Assembly: GCA_014607495.2 (NCBI GenBank)
Contig: CP053175.1
Location: forward strand, 434,001 to 498,000
Direction: 5' to 3'
Source: Carposina sasakii
Lineage: Eukaryota > Arthropoda > Insecta > Lepidoptera > Carposinidae
Length of the DNA: 64,000 bases
In this document: positions 55,101 through 63,178 of the stretch, piece by piece
Layout of the letters: each line of letters starts with the position of its first letter
How positions within the stretch are numbered: the first letter of the stretch is position 1
Notes under the pieces: generated by a model
Databases searched by the model: none
What the model was told of the DNA's origin: nothing
Seen by the model: only the letters and a program-made list of their open reading frames with translations
Translations under genes and position numbers: made by a program

Positions 55101-58100
55101 TTCAAAATAAACATGTGATTTTGAGTGTCAAATTGTATGCAGTCTATACAGGGTGATTTTTGGTCGTCAACGTTCCCGAAAACTACGGAATCTCCTCATC
55201 ATCACGATCATTTTTCTCCATGGAAGCATACCTGGGAAGTGTCTGGTTTCCAAAATATTTGGGTCCAAAGTTGAGTGAATAGACTGCGTTTTTCTGCATA
55301 AATGCACATAGACGCGCGTAACAAGATTTTTTCACGAGAAATAATTAATATCTGTCTATGAAAAAACTAGCATAAACACTGGAGACACTATAAATTTCGT
55401 CCGTCAAGTAATAAAAATTTACATCATTACCCAGAATTTTTTTTGGCATAAACTTACTTTATTTGATGTATACAGGATGTTTTTTTGTGGCCACCTTTTA
55501 CGTACATCATTGCTGGGAATTTTTTTTTTTTTTGAAAAAAAATTTTAAATTCCTGATCGTGCCCAGAATTTTTTTGCAGCTTTGGACCCTAAACTGGAAT
55601 ACTTCCCAGGTATGCTTTGATCGTGATGATGAGGAGATTCCGATCGGGAATGTTGACGACCAAAAATACCCTGTAGAGTATGTACCCTTCGTAAAGGGTG
55701 GAAACGAAAAACATCCTGTATTTTAGAGGCTATCGGGGTTATTTTTATAGCATTTGGCTTAACATGCTCCTTCTGTTACACCCCGTATAGATCTATACAT
55801 ATAATAAAAATGTAACGGATCGCTGTCTGTACATGGAAGATATATGAGAAAAAATATTACAGGAGACCTTTATCAACACAATAAAACCCAAAACGATGAT
55901 TTTTGGAATTTTTGTCTGTTTGTCTGTGCGTTTGTGCACGCTAATCTCAGAAACGGTTGAACCGATTTCGATGCAGTTTTTAGAAATATATTGTGACAGG
56001 TCCCACTTAAAATATAGGCTACTTTTTATCCCGGGAAAATGTTTTTATCCCGGATAATTTCGACATTTTGTTTTTTCTGTAGTCCACGCGGACGGAGTCG
56101 CGGGCGTCCACTAGTATTCAACATAACAGTAATCCTTGTGTAAACAACTCACCGCCTGCGGCATAAGGAAGGTGGAATGTATCTCGTAAGCCCATCGCCG
56201 TAAGGTCGACACTTGCACGCCGGCCGCCGCTCGGTACGCGTCCGTTAGTATCAACAGTAAACACGCATACGGGCACCTGGAAAACAACCATATTAGGTTG
56301 GGAATACTATATTAAACATATTTGTGCACATTTGTTTTCGTATAATATACGTATACATAATATGTACTGAAAATTATTCAGTATGTATACCATTAAGTAT
56401 TCTACGCGCGAAACATTTAAGTATTCATTGTAAATATCTTCAGTAAATTTAATTATCACCCGACCATCAAGCTGTATATATTATTCCCGACACGCCTACA
56501 GTATAACTATAGTTATATATAACTTTTAGTATTATATACCTATTTACCTTTACAATTAAGTATTCTATAGATACCTGAACCATCAAGTATTCTACATCTG
56601 TACCATTAAGTTTTCTATTACATTAAGTATTCGATATCTATACCATTAAGTATTCAATACCTGCACCATTAAGTATTCTATATCAATACCGTTAAGTATC
56701 CAACAATTACACCGTTAAGTACACATATCATATAGTATAGTATTATTGTACAGGCATCTCTTCTTTTATTCTGTAATTTATATATTTTTGTGTGTGTGTG
56801 TGTGTGTGCAATAAAGAAAAAGTATCATTGTAACCCACCTCTTCTCTGCCAGTATCCAGTTGAGTAACACAGCGGTCCTCGCTTTAGACTCGCACACACA
56901 ACGCAGGTTTGAAAACAGATCTGCCTGGAGAGAGTTATCCTGAAACACGAAATAAGGAAATGAGTGTTATTTAACAAGTTCCTTGTCAGTTGACTTTCTA
57001 AGCATGCCGACATCAGTGCAACGCCTAGTGTCAGAACGCAGATAAGCGTGGGGAACACCTATAGTGTCGGGGCTTTATAACTAACGTGGAACTAATAACA
57101 GGTTTGATCGCCTAAACACGAAATCTAGGAGGACTGCTAAAGTCAGTTCTCCTTTATGTCAAAACATAGATATTATAATGACATTAACACTCACCGATGA
57201 AGGCGAATCGTCTTCCTCCATTGAGATAATAGCTCTTTGAGGATCTGGACATGGCTGTAAATTGAATGCAAATGCAGAAGTTTATTAACAACAAAAATAA
57301 CGATTCCATGTTAAATTCGCAAACATGCGTTTCCCTACGTATTATTTTATGAATAATCTGTTCATTAACTTTATGTTTCAAATACAAACATGTTCCGAAA
57401 TGGCGTGGCCAGAACTGCGAGATCATGAAGGAGATCCCATAGTCACGTTTAGTATAAGCTGTGATAGATGTAAAAGATCAGTGCTTATCGCTTGAGAGAA
57501 TGCTCGACTTCCATAGTTGACTCTTACGACATGCACGGAAGGAGATGCAGCTGATGTATACTAGTGAATAGAGTAGTAAAGAATTGAATATAATGACTTT
57601 AGCTTCGAATTATATTTATGAAAATTTATTATATGTTCATAAGAATTTAGATAAATTTAATAAAATGTCTGATGTGCTCAAATGTGTCCCGTCTCCGCAA
57701 AGTCAGTAAATCATTCATGGGTCAATGTATACTTTTCTACAACAAGCTTCCAGATACACTCAAAGGGCTACCTATCTGTAAATTTAAAAACATTGTAAAG
57801 AAAAAACTTTACATGAAAGAATATTATACAGTATTAGAATATTTAAATGATAGCGAGCCATGGAAGTGAATTGTTCTAGCATCCCCAAGTTACGCAATCT
57901 ATGTTTTACTTTTATATTTAGCTTAGTAGGTATAGTTAATATGTGTTGGTGAATGTGACCAGAAGCGCTATAGTGTATCATGCGTGACTTCTTCATTCTA
58001 ATGTTATTATCAGCTATAGGTATTATATATTTAAGTTCTGAATGCCACGTTTGCTCTTCTGTTCACATTTTACCGTCGACTTGTACTATTGTACACAAAT

Positions 58101-61100
58101 ATATATATTTTTTATTTTATAGTTTAGTTTAGTAGATACTTATTTGACATTGACTTGTACTCTGTGTACACATTTTTATTTTTATTTATACAGTTTGAAT
58201 TTGACATGGACCTGTACTTACTTTGTGTAAGTGGGTATGTAATTTATATTAATTTAATTTAATTGTGTTATGATAATTGAATTTATACACACTAAGTGAG
58301 TTAAGTGTTACTATGATTATCTGATATCTAATCCAATGTAAGATTCTTTTGTTAATATGTTGCTTAGTTTTGACTGTGTCGCTGGGAGCTTTCTTGCTAT
58401 TTCTTCTTCCAAGCAATGACACTTCACTGAAATAGTGTAACAGTAATAGTAGAATCATGCGGTGTGTCAGACCTAACCTAATGTTGGTTTTAAGCCCCGA
58501 ATCGCTAACTTATGCCTGACAGACCGTAACAAAACTGTGTAGCAGCTCTCCTGGATTTCGTCTTTCAAGTTGTTAATGCTTTCATGTCTATCATCTAAGT
58601 ATGTAGGTGCCTGAGTGATAATCATATATCATCGTCTGTCAAGCATAAGTTGGTGTTTCGAGGCTACCAACGTGAAACTAATAACGGTTACGATCGCCTG
58701 AAGACGAAATCTAGGAGAACTGCTAAAGTTAGTTCTCCTTAATGTCAAAACCAACATTAGGATGGACAGACAGCATGATTCTACTATGTACTGTTACACT
58801 ATTTCATATATTAGTGTACTTATTTCTAAATAAATAACATACATACATACATATAATCACGCCTTTATCCCTTATGAAGTAGGCAGAGCACCAAGGGCCG
58901 ATAGAACCACATGGTGCAACTTCTGACCAATTTTGAGGGTATAGTTGAGATGTACAAGTTCGGTTAGTAGTGACAGGTGGTCAGCCCATCGCCTACAAAA
59001 CACCAAGACCCTCTTGTCCCTCTACTGACTTGTACAGTATGTCCGGGAAGCAGCTGTAGTGTTATACGATTTTTTTTCACTCCCAGAGCAGCATAGAAGC
59101 ATAAATAAATGTAATATATCTGACCTGTGCATGCGGGTAGGGCGGCGGCGGCGTGCCGGGAGGCGGGGAGCGTTCCCACGAGCGCGCTGCTGACAAATAT
59201 ATTCATTATCATACCAATTAATATATAGGTATAATACACACACAATATTATTTGACACGAAAGAGTTGCCAATAATAATATCGGCTGGGTCGATATCATC
59301 ATCCCTTATCTCATTATTTATGGGGTTGGCGCAATTTGGTTTCTTTAAAAAGTCACATTGCCAATAGAATAATAGAATAGAAAGAATAGTTTTTTATTTG
59401 AAAATAATACACACACAATATTATTTGACACGAAAGAGTTGCCATTTGGATAGTCCCGTGTATGCAACCGCCACGGGTCCCTTTTCCTGGATGCTGTAAG
59501 ACAAGATAGGATGCCTACCTTGCAAGCAGCGCTGGTTTTCAAAAGGGACCAATTAGGATCGTTATGGAGGTACCTTATACATACATACATGAGTTACAGA
59601 TTATCATATATAAATATATTATTTCCATAAGTTAAAATAAATATGTAAGTAATAACATGCAAAACATATAAATCGGCAGTGCAATAAAATATGTACTTAA
59701 AAACTTTTGAAAATCAAAATTTATTTGTGAATGTTCATAAAGTGATGTTTTAAAATGGCTGAGTGGGCAGTTCCCCTTGCCTTTCCTTCGGGATAAATTA
59801 ACAAAAAAAGGAAAAAAAATAAAAAAAAAATAAAATAAACAAAATGAAGTCGAGAAAAATAAAAAATGTTGCATACATGGCTAAAATTGATTTGAATAAT
59901 AAAATAAAAGTTGTTCAAACGATAAATTACTGGATGGAGCAAGCCGAGGCAAGCGCCCACGTGCTGCCATAGAGGTGACAATGCCAGGGTAAAAGGAACG
60001 ACTCCCTTTTACAATTTTAAAACATTGAAAAATCCTATCTAAAACATGTTTCCTAAAATATGTACCGACTGTTTTAGGGCAGTGGAGGGGGCAGATCATT
60101 CCAGCATTTACAGCAAACCTAAAAGAACCCCTGAAGGCCATGATCTGTGTCTGGTATGAACACGAGTGCAGCTCCTTCTTTCTCGAAAGTAATGGTCTTT
60201 CGCACCTAAGCTTGGTAAAGAGATACCAGGTATCTTTCTGTTCAAATCAGTGATTTTGTTTTTACGGCCGACCGCGCACAATAGTCAATTTTTTATCCGT
60301 ACATGAAATAATTTAGTGGTACAGGCCCGTGACTGGGCTATCGAGTGAAACACGCTATCGGTATCACCTAATGAAATAGACCATTCCATTATAGTGGAAT
60401 AAAACGCATAGCTCTTATAAATGCATGTCACAGTTTTTGTATCTGATCAAATAATGTAATATCAATTTATTATTTCATGTTTTGAGCAAATTAAATAATC
60501 TTTTTTTTTTCGTTTTCTTAAAAAATCTTTGATATTTTACATTCGATTGACGTCATCATTCCAGCCGTTCAGTCCACTGCTGAACATAGTCCTTCCCCAA
60601 CAATCTCTACTGCGTGTCCTGACACGATCATACCTTTCTTGAAGCATTTAAGTCTACAATATAACACTCACATCTATTCAGCTGGTGGTCCAAATGTTCG
60701 GGCGAGGACTGACTGCGAACGTGCAACACCGGCACGTTACCGCGCGTGTCCGTCTGCAACATTACACACGGAGCTGTTGCTGCAACGTGTTGCTAACGGT
60801 TGCTGCAGTAACATGTTACATGTCGGCCGTTGGAGTAACGGGGTAATTGTCGATTGATATCGCTACTGTTACAGCAACATGTAACGTGTTAATTGTTGCT
60901 GTAACGTGTTGCTGTAACTGTTTAGACGACATTTGTTGCAAGATATCAGTTGCAGCAACATATGATACAAAATTTGTTGCATATAACACTACAATTATTG
61001 CAGCAACGCGTTACGGCAACACTATACAATTCAACACGCCCCGAAAATAAGACTTACATTACCTATCAATCAATGTCGAACACAGGCATCGATCGACAAA

Positions 61101-62204
61101 CCTCCCAAATGTTTATTGGTCGTTTTTACTTCAAATTAAATGAAGTAAAAGCCCATAAAGAAAACAAGGGAGAAGTAGATCATAGATCAAATAAGAGATA
61201 GATAGGAGTAGACATCGCATAACAATAGTTAAAAATGTTACCGAAGAATTTAGTATGAAAATTAGTATATAAACGTTTACTGTAATTATTAGCAGTTAGT
61301 AACGATAAATTTCATGCTTATGAGCTTAGCACAGTTATGATGAATGATTCTATGAAAAAATATATTGGTATATATATTATTAAAAAAAACATTTTTTAAA
61401 AAACATTGTAACTTAAAAAAACTAGCTACAATAAGATAGAAATAAGCATTTGACGGCGAATTACAAAGAAATACGTGCAATTACCTAAAGCGAAAACATC
61501 AATCATAATTAAAAATCGAAATATAAAATTACAGATATTTGGGAACCAAATAAATGACAAATTTCAGTTTTCTAGTCTTTTAACCTATGCGCTAGAGTCT
61601 ATGTATCCGTTAAACTTATTTAGTTCCATCTTACTTCAAAATATATCATTTATTACGCTCCCAAATCAAATATACACCAAAGATAGAACAGAAAGAAGCC
61701 TAATCGGACCTTTTTTACCTGCAACGGCGGCGGCGGAGCGTTCACAAGCGGATAGCTCATCTGCATCGCAATAGAATTCGGCTGAGGACCTTCCAAATCT
61801 CCATCCATAGACTTAGACGACCGGCGAAACTGGCTGCATTTATCTGCATACGCCGGCATAGATTGATGCATTGGATTCGCCAATTCCGGGCTTTTAAAAC
61901 GCGTAGACGACGACGGTCTCGGCGGATTGCGTCGTTCGATCGATCTTGGCGGCAGCGGTGGCGGCGTGACGTTGTCCAAACACGTCGTGGGTACAATAGG
62001 CACGGTGTGGTGTCGCCTGGTTTCGTCGTCGCTCTGTTGCTGCGGTGGGGGTGGCTCGGGACGTGGCCTAGCCCGTAAGTGACGTAGACTCTGGCCGGTC
62101 AGGTTGCTAAGCGACCGCGGTAATGCGGACAGGAAGCCCGGTGTTTGTCCGGGTGGGGAGGTTTTTTCTTGCTTGGGGCGCGCGCGGGGGGTTGCAGGCG
62201 CGGG
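49100..62204 (-). CDS. RhoGEF2: RhoGEF2-type Rho guanine-nucleotide exchange factor, central part (split gene)
   Basis: Thirteen coding segments join in continuous phase with GT-AG borders. In order they give a proline-rich linker, an rgRGS domain (RAIISMEEDDSP, LFSNLRCVCESKARTAVLLN, RRWAYEIHSTFLMPQA, EHDKEELIRSVFRKARRRAR, GEFQHKRRVGLAALY) and a C1 domain with every metal ligand of HX12CX2CX13CX2CX4HX2CX7C. This order (rgRGS then C1) is that of insect RhoGEF2, which binds G-alpha 12/13 (Concertina) through the RGS-like domain and activates Rho1 through DH-PH to drive actomyosin contraction and cell-shape change. The PDZ exons (5') and DH-PH exons (3') are not seen here. Introns are packed with mobile elements. 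Identity is from remembered family features, not a search. Confidence 0.85.
49391..49747 (-). mobile_element. LINE 3'-end fragments, family G, tandem pair
   Basis: CAGCCTATTGCAGTCCACTG at 49408 is cut after CTGGACAGG, and a second, scrambled copy begins at 49447 (CAGCCTATTGCCCAGTCCGT) and runs to CACCACGCG. Confidence 0.6.
49748..50602. other. RhoGEF2 intron, two weak coding-like patches
   Basis: 49821-49985 on the minus strand is open for about 50 codons (AVFPARLYRDEVARTEGLMR...). 50055-50101 has exon-like borders (TTTTCTAG|CGAGAAG ... CTCAACG|GTGAGTC) but does not fit the phase of the neighbouring exons. The CpG-rich phrase GCTCGCTTCGCTCGCTC near 49325 recurs near 50292. Confidence 0.3.
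50603..50985. mobile_element. MITE family B, copy 8
   Basis: TACAGGATGTTTTTTGGTCG ... GAAAAAACACCCAGTA, 383 bp, in a RhoGEF2 intron. Confidence 0.85.
50990..51189 (+). mobile_element. Helitron-like element variant
   Basis: CTTTTTATCCCGGGAAAATA, GGATAATTTGGACATTTTG and the shortened end GCAGCGTCCACTAG. It ends 26 bp from the 3' border of the C1 exon. Confidence 0.6.
51215..51331 (-). CDS. RhoGEF2: RhoGEF2 exon, C1 domain second half
   Basis: TTGTCTCCAG|ATTGCAAC ... GCGCAAG|GTTACT. It begins with two bases that complete GAT (Asp) and reads CNLHVHRLCGKLVEESCCLD then NEHHNNRISRFMERMQAQ. It supplies the last Cys-x4-His-x2-Cys-x7-Cys ligands of the C1 zinc sites. The donor is slightly weak (GTTACT). 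Confidence 0.85.
51425..51796. mobile_element. hAT-type MITE family M, shorter copy
   Basis: CACTGGCGGCTCGTCCTACA ... CACGAGCCGC, parallel to 22979-23548 but without its ~220-bp internal extra segment. No clear flanking duplication. Confidence 0.65.
51886..51997 (-). CDS. RhoGEF2: RhoGEF2 exon, C1 domain first half
   Basis: ACATTGCAG|CTGGTG ... GTGTGCCG|GTATGT. Reads LVVRGHHLQLSALWSLAHC then HHCDAPIVGLAPQAYLCA, giving the His-x12-Cys-x2-Cys-x13-Cys start of a C1 domain. Phase 0 in, phase 1 out. Confidence 0.88.
52031..52135. repeat. Degenerate short tandem repeat
   Basis: Variants of GGGAATKGACATTYTG recur about every 16-20 bp. Confidence 0.5.
52183..52283 (+). mobile_element. LINE 3'-end fragment, family G
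   Basis: CGGTCACCAACCCGCCTGCC ... GGGGATGGTCTACGTC, ending about 15 bp from the exon at 52299. Confidence 0.6.
52299..52407 (-). CDS. RhoGEF2: RhoGEF2 exon between rgRGS and C1
   Basis: TCTCCCCCAG|ACCGGC ... GCCACG|GTAACT. The first base completes AGA (Arg) and it reads PAAVSAAGGGARGG then FLLRDKVYKQRLKQHAKLTP AT. The basic, amphipathic end fits a linker leading into the C1 domain. Phase 2 in, phase 0 out. Confidence 0.82.
52449..52714 (-). mobile_element. LINE 3'-end fragment, family C
   Basis: CGCCTTTATCCCTTACGGGG ... CACTCCCAGAGCAGCATAG within a RhoGEF2 intron, same orientation as the gene. Confidence 0.65.
52850..53037 (-). CDS. RhoGEF2: RhoGEF2 exon, end of rgRGS domain
   Basis: TAACTTTCAG|GAGCAG ... 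GGGCTGCAG|GTGAGA. Reads EQLVVERLLCPRVTALSAAD then an Arg/Asp/Glu-rich stretch (GERGERDVRDVRDERDDRDA) and LRAAVHAAALALGC. The charged repeat comes from a DNA-level tandem of about 9 bp (GCGGGACGT type) and is probably a variable helical segment. Phase 0 in, phase 2 out. Confidence 0.85.
53087..53165 (+). mobile_element. LINE 3'-end fragment, family G remnant
   Basis: CCGCGTGGTACCGACAGAGT ... GTATCGTACGAGACGATT resembles the left part of copies at 24953 and 27795. Confidence 0.5.
53193..53540. repeat. 60-bp GC-rich minisatellite at an exon border
   Basis: Units of exactly 60 bp run at 53197-53256, 53257-53316 and onward, then shortened variants to about 53540. Each full unit contains, on the minus strand, GAGAGGGATCCCGCACAG followed by GTACAC: the last bases of the neighbouring exon plus its donor. 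Because the unit is GC-rich and a multiple of three it is open in several frames; those frames are not genes. Confidence 0.9.
53509..53681 (-). CDS. RhoGEF2: RhoGEF2 exon, rgRGS core
   Basis: CTATTTCAG|AGCACG ... CCGCACAG|GTACAC. Its first two bases complete GAG, and it reads HDKEELIRSVFRKARRRARD then EVSEQLGEFQHKRRVGLAAL and YAPRDRVLAACERDPAQ. The pattern matches the basic helical part of the rgRGS domain. Its 3' border is the origin of the minisatellite. If the donor at 53508 were skipped, the reading reaches a stop after eight codons. Phase 1 in, phase 0 out. Confidence 0.88.
53698..54831. other. RhoGEF2 intron, family G trace
   Basis: 54128-54178 (GGGGGAGTGCCTATCAGTAG TGAACTGCAATAGGC) is a diverged family G end, and 54750-54825 has a family K-like phrase. 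Nothing else recognised. Confidence 0.4.
54832..54895 (-). CDS. RhoGEF2: RhoGEF2 exon, rgRGS
   Basis: TTTTTTTTAG|TTACTGC ... GTGAACG|GTATGT. Reads LLQLNGVDENMANEIEHVLV N and leaves G to start the next codon. Short (64 bp), but its phase matches both neighbours. Confidence 0.82.
54928..55012. repeat. Inverted repeat, about 18-bp arms
   Basis: ACAGCCCGTTCACACAT and ATGTGTGAACGGGCTGT are perfect complements about 50 bp apart, in the intron directly upstream of the exon at 54895. Confidence 0.75.
55147..55720. mobile_element. MITE family B, copy 9, with another copy inside
   Basis: Outer ends TACAGGGTGATTTTTGGTCG and ACGAAAAACATCCTGTA. Interrupted at the TA of GATGTATAGAGTA by the element at 55471-55675. 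Confidence 0.85.
55471..55675. mobile_element. MITE family B, nested deleted copy
   Basis: TACAGGATGTTTTTTTGTGG ... CAAAAATACCCTGTA, in opposite orientation to its host and reduced to 205 bp. TA flanks both sides. Confidence 0.8.
55722..55789. mobile_element. MITE family T, right end
   Basis: GCTTAACATGCTCCTTCTGT TACACCCCGTATA. Confidence 0.5.
55792..56114 (+). mobile_element. Helitron-like element, both borders present
   Basis: A|TCTATACATATAATAAAAAT ... GCGGGCGTCCACTAG|T. 323 bp, about 40 bp from a RhoGEF2 exon. Confidence 0.8.
56153..56276 (-). CDS. RhoGEF2: RhoGEF2 exon, rgRGS
   Basis: GTTTTCCAG|GTGCCCG ... CCGCAGGCG|GTGAGT. Reads CPYACLLLILTDAYRAAAG then VQVSTLRRWAYEIHSTFLMP QA. The RRWAYEIHSTFLMP string is a strong match to insect RhoGEF2. 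Phase 2 in, phase 0 out. Confidence 0.9.
56386..56725. repeat. Degenerate ~22-bp minisatellite
   Basis: At least eight variants of ACCATTAAGTATTCTATAYC, most regular from 56560 to 56715, in a RhoGEF2 intron. Confidence 0.75.
56786..56815. repeat. (GT)n with AATAAAG tail
   Basis: A GT run followed by GCAATAAAGAAAAAG resembles the LINE-type tail also seen at 17020-17050. Confidence 0.6.
56839..56939 (-). CDS. RhoGEF2: RhoGEF2 exon, rgRGS
   Basis: GTGTTTCAG|GATAAC ... GAGAAGAG|GTGGGT. Reads DNSLQADLFSNLRCVCESKA then RTAVLLNWILAEK, with AG left to form Arg with the next exon. Phase 0 in, phase 2 out. Confidence 0.88.
57065..57175. mobile_element. MITE family O fragment
   Basis: GGGCTTTATAACTAACGTGG ... 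GTCAGTTCTCCTTTATGTCA matches the right half of 58428-58806. Confidence 0.6.
57195..57254 (-). CDS. RhoGEF2: RhoGEF2 exon, start of rgRGS
   Basis: CAATTTACAG|CCATGT ... CCTTCATCG|GTGAGT. Exactly 20 codons, PCPDPQRAIISMEEDDSPSS. The RAIISMEEDD motif marks the entry to the rgRGS domain. Phase 0 on both sides. Confidence 0.88.
57385..57575. mobile_element. Repeat family P, copy
   Basis: GTTCCGAAATGGCGTGGCCA, GATCATGAAGGAGATCCCAT and CACGGAAGGAGATGCAGCTG. Confidence 0.55.
57600..57869 (+). pseudogene. LINE ORF2 C-terminal fragment, third family
   Basis: Reads RLRKVSKSFMGQCILFYNKL PDTLKGLP then FKNIVKKKLYMKEYYTVLEY and ends EPWK at 57869. This resembles the ...FYN.LP..I..LP...FK..LK..L..KAYY ending of Jockey- or BovB-like elements. 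The 3' UTR with repeated GACTTGTACT...TGTACACA follows to about 58260. Confidence 0.7.
58428..58806. mobile_element. MITE family O with long inverted ends
   Basis: TGAAATAGTGTAACAGTA... at the left and its complement ...ACTGTTACACTATTTCA at the right extend inward over about 65 bp (GAATCATGC..., CCAACATTAGG...). 379 bp. Confidence 0.8.
58838..59097 (-). mobile_element. LINE 3'-end fragment, family C
   Basis: (CATA)n edge, CACGCCTTTATCCCTTATGA ... CACTCCCAGAGCAGCATAG, ending 28 bp from a RhoGEF2 exon. Confidence 0.65.
59125..59189 (-). CDS. RhoGEF2: RhoGEF2 exon, proline-rich linker
   Basis: ATTTGTCAG|CAGCGCG ... CATGCACAG|GTCAGA. Joined to the T left by the exon at 60672 it reads S-ARSWERSPPPGTPPPPYPHAQ. 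The acceptor is a tandem CAGCAG (NAGNAG), allowing optional loss of one Ala. Phase 1 in, phase 0 out. Confidence 0.8.
59231..59444. repeat. 41-bp direct repeat
   Basis: ATAATACACACACAATATTA plus TTTGACACGAAAGAGTTGCCA occurs at 59231-59271 and 59404-59444, apparently without mismatch. Confidence 0.85.
59445..60671. other. RhoGEF2 intron, repeat debris
   Basis: 60290-60345 is a SINE family E head fragment and 60556-60600 a family G-like end. The moderately GC-rich patch at 59930-60130 may be LINE-derived, but I see no motif. Confidence 0.4.
60672..60753 (-). CDS. RhoGEF2: RhoGEF2 exon, linker
   Basis: AATGTTGCAG|ACGGAC ... AATAGAT|GTGAGT. Reads TDTRGNVPVLHVRSQSSPEH then LDHQLNR and leaves T. 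Phase 0 in, phase 1 out. It is this exon that makes the phases on either side agree. Confidence 0.8.
60773..61022. repeat. Degenerate repeat of GTTGCTGYAAC-type phrases
   Basis: GTTGCTGCAACGTGTTGCT, TGTTGCTGTAACGTGTTGCT, GTTGCAGCAACA, TTGCAGCAACGCGTTAC and similar phrases occur about ten times in both orientations, immediately upstream of the exon at 60753. Confidence 0.65.
61023..61718. other. RhoGEF2 intron, AT-rich
   Basis: No repeats with clear borders or coding signal. Confidence 0.4.
61719..62204 (-). CDS. RhoGEF2: RhoGEF2 exon, proline-rich linker before rgRGS
   Basis: Reads FLSALPRSLSNLTGQSLRH, RPEPPPPQQQSDDETRRHH, TCLDNVTPPPLPPRSIERRN, SKSMDGDLEGPQPNSIAMQM, PLVNAPPPPLQ and ends TTGCAG|GTAAAA. 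Polyproline runs (PPPLPPR) suggest SH3 or WW contacts. The 5' border is set at CCCCTTCAG (62205-62213), giving 162 whole codons. The frame stays open about 20 codons further, so the acceptor could lie slightly upstream. Confidence 0.8.
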
Positions 62205-62229
62205 CTGAAGGGGTTTTGTTTCGATTTGC

Positions 62230-62607
62230 GTGGGTATTTGGAAACGTGTTTTTTTTTTACATCTTGCTATTTATTTATGGTGGTTTTTGAATATACTTTA
62301 GCTGTTTGATGCTTATACGGTTGTTTGGTATGTGACAAACTATAGGTACATAGGTAAATATGGGGTCACTTGTGTTACGATACTTAAAATACCTATGACT
62401 TGTGTAAGCTATGTAGAAGAGTGATAGACAACAACTAAAATGCGTTCACTTTTACAATGATATTCACTCGGTGTTTTTTATAAGATGGCAAAGAAGAAAC
62501 GAACGACTATAGCTTTCAGTTAATTACCCTAAGAGTCCAGTAAGTCGACGTAAATATTAACACTCTTGTCAAAGATGAATTTCAAAACAGACACAACATA
62601 CTATCGT
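62230..62607. other. RhoGEF2 upstream intron, AT-rich
   Basis: No coding signal seen. The PDZ-encoding exons are expected further right, outside the window. Confidence 0.4.
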
Positions 62608-62752
62608 CAGCGCCGGCCCGAAGTAAATTTAAGAATGGAGCGAGATCCAATTATGGCACCTCTCCTGTTTGCTCCTAATTTTTAGGCGCCGTCTAGGATT
62701 TGGCGCCTGGAGCGACTGCTCCGTTCGCCGTATGGGCGGGCCGGCCCTGCCT
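62608..62752. mobile_element. hAT-like MITE with CCGGCCC ends
   Basis: CAGCGCCGGCCCG and CGGGCCGGCCCTG are inverted. Flanks ACTATCGT and CCTACCGT agree at six of eight positions. Confidence 0.6.
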
Positions 62753-63178
62753 ACCGTAGTTAAGCAGACATAGCACACAGATATAGATAGGTCAATTTTG
62801 TAAATAAATTAATCCTAAATCCATGATTAACCCCTTATTTATCTACATTTTCATAGTGTAATTTCTAAATGCGTATAACTACGTCTAATCAAATAATTTC
62901 GTGATTTGCGTTAAAGCTGTCATTATGACTTCCTCTATCCAAATATCCACACAAACACAATGTAAAAAAGTGTAAAAAAAAACAAGATTAAATACACCAC
63001 CACCACATCGTGAGACGGAAGTTAATTATATTATATCATATTATGTCAATTATGTCAAATTATGTCAATGCAATGTTTGTTCTTATGTCTGTTTCTATGC
63101 ACTGTGTGTAGTCAAGATACCTTAAGTATATGAATACCTTAATTATAAACCTTACTTACACTCACCCATAGCCCACTA
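62753..63178. other. AT-rich, nothing recognised
   Basis: A short TATGTCAAT triplicate lies near 63040-63070. No gene. Confidence 0.45.
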
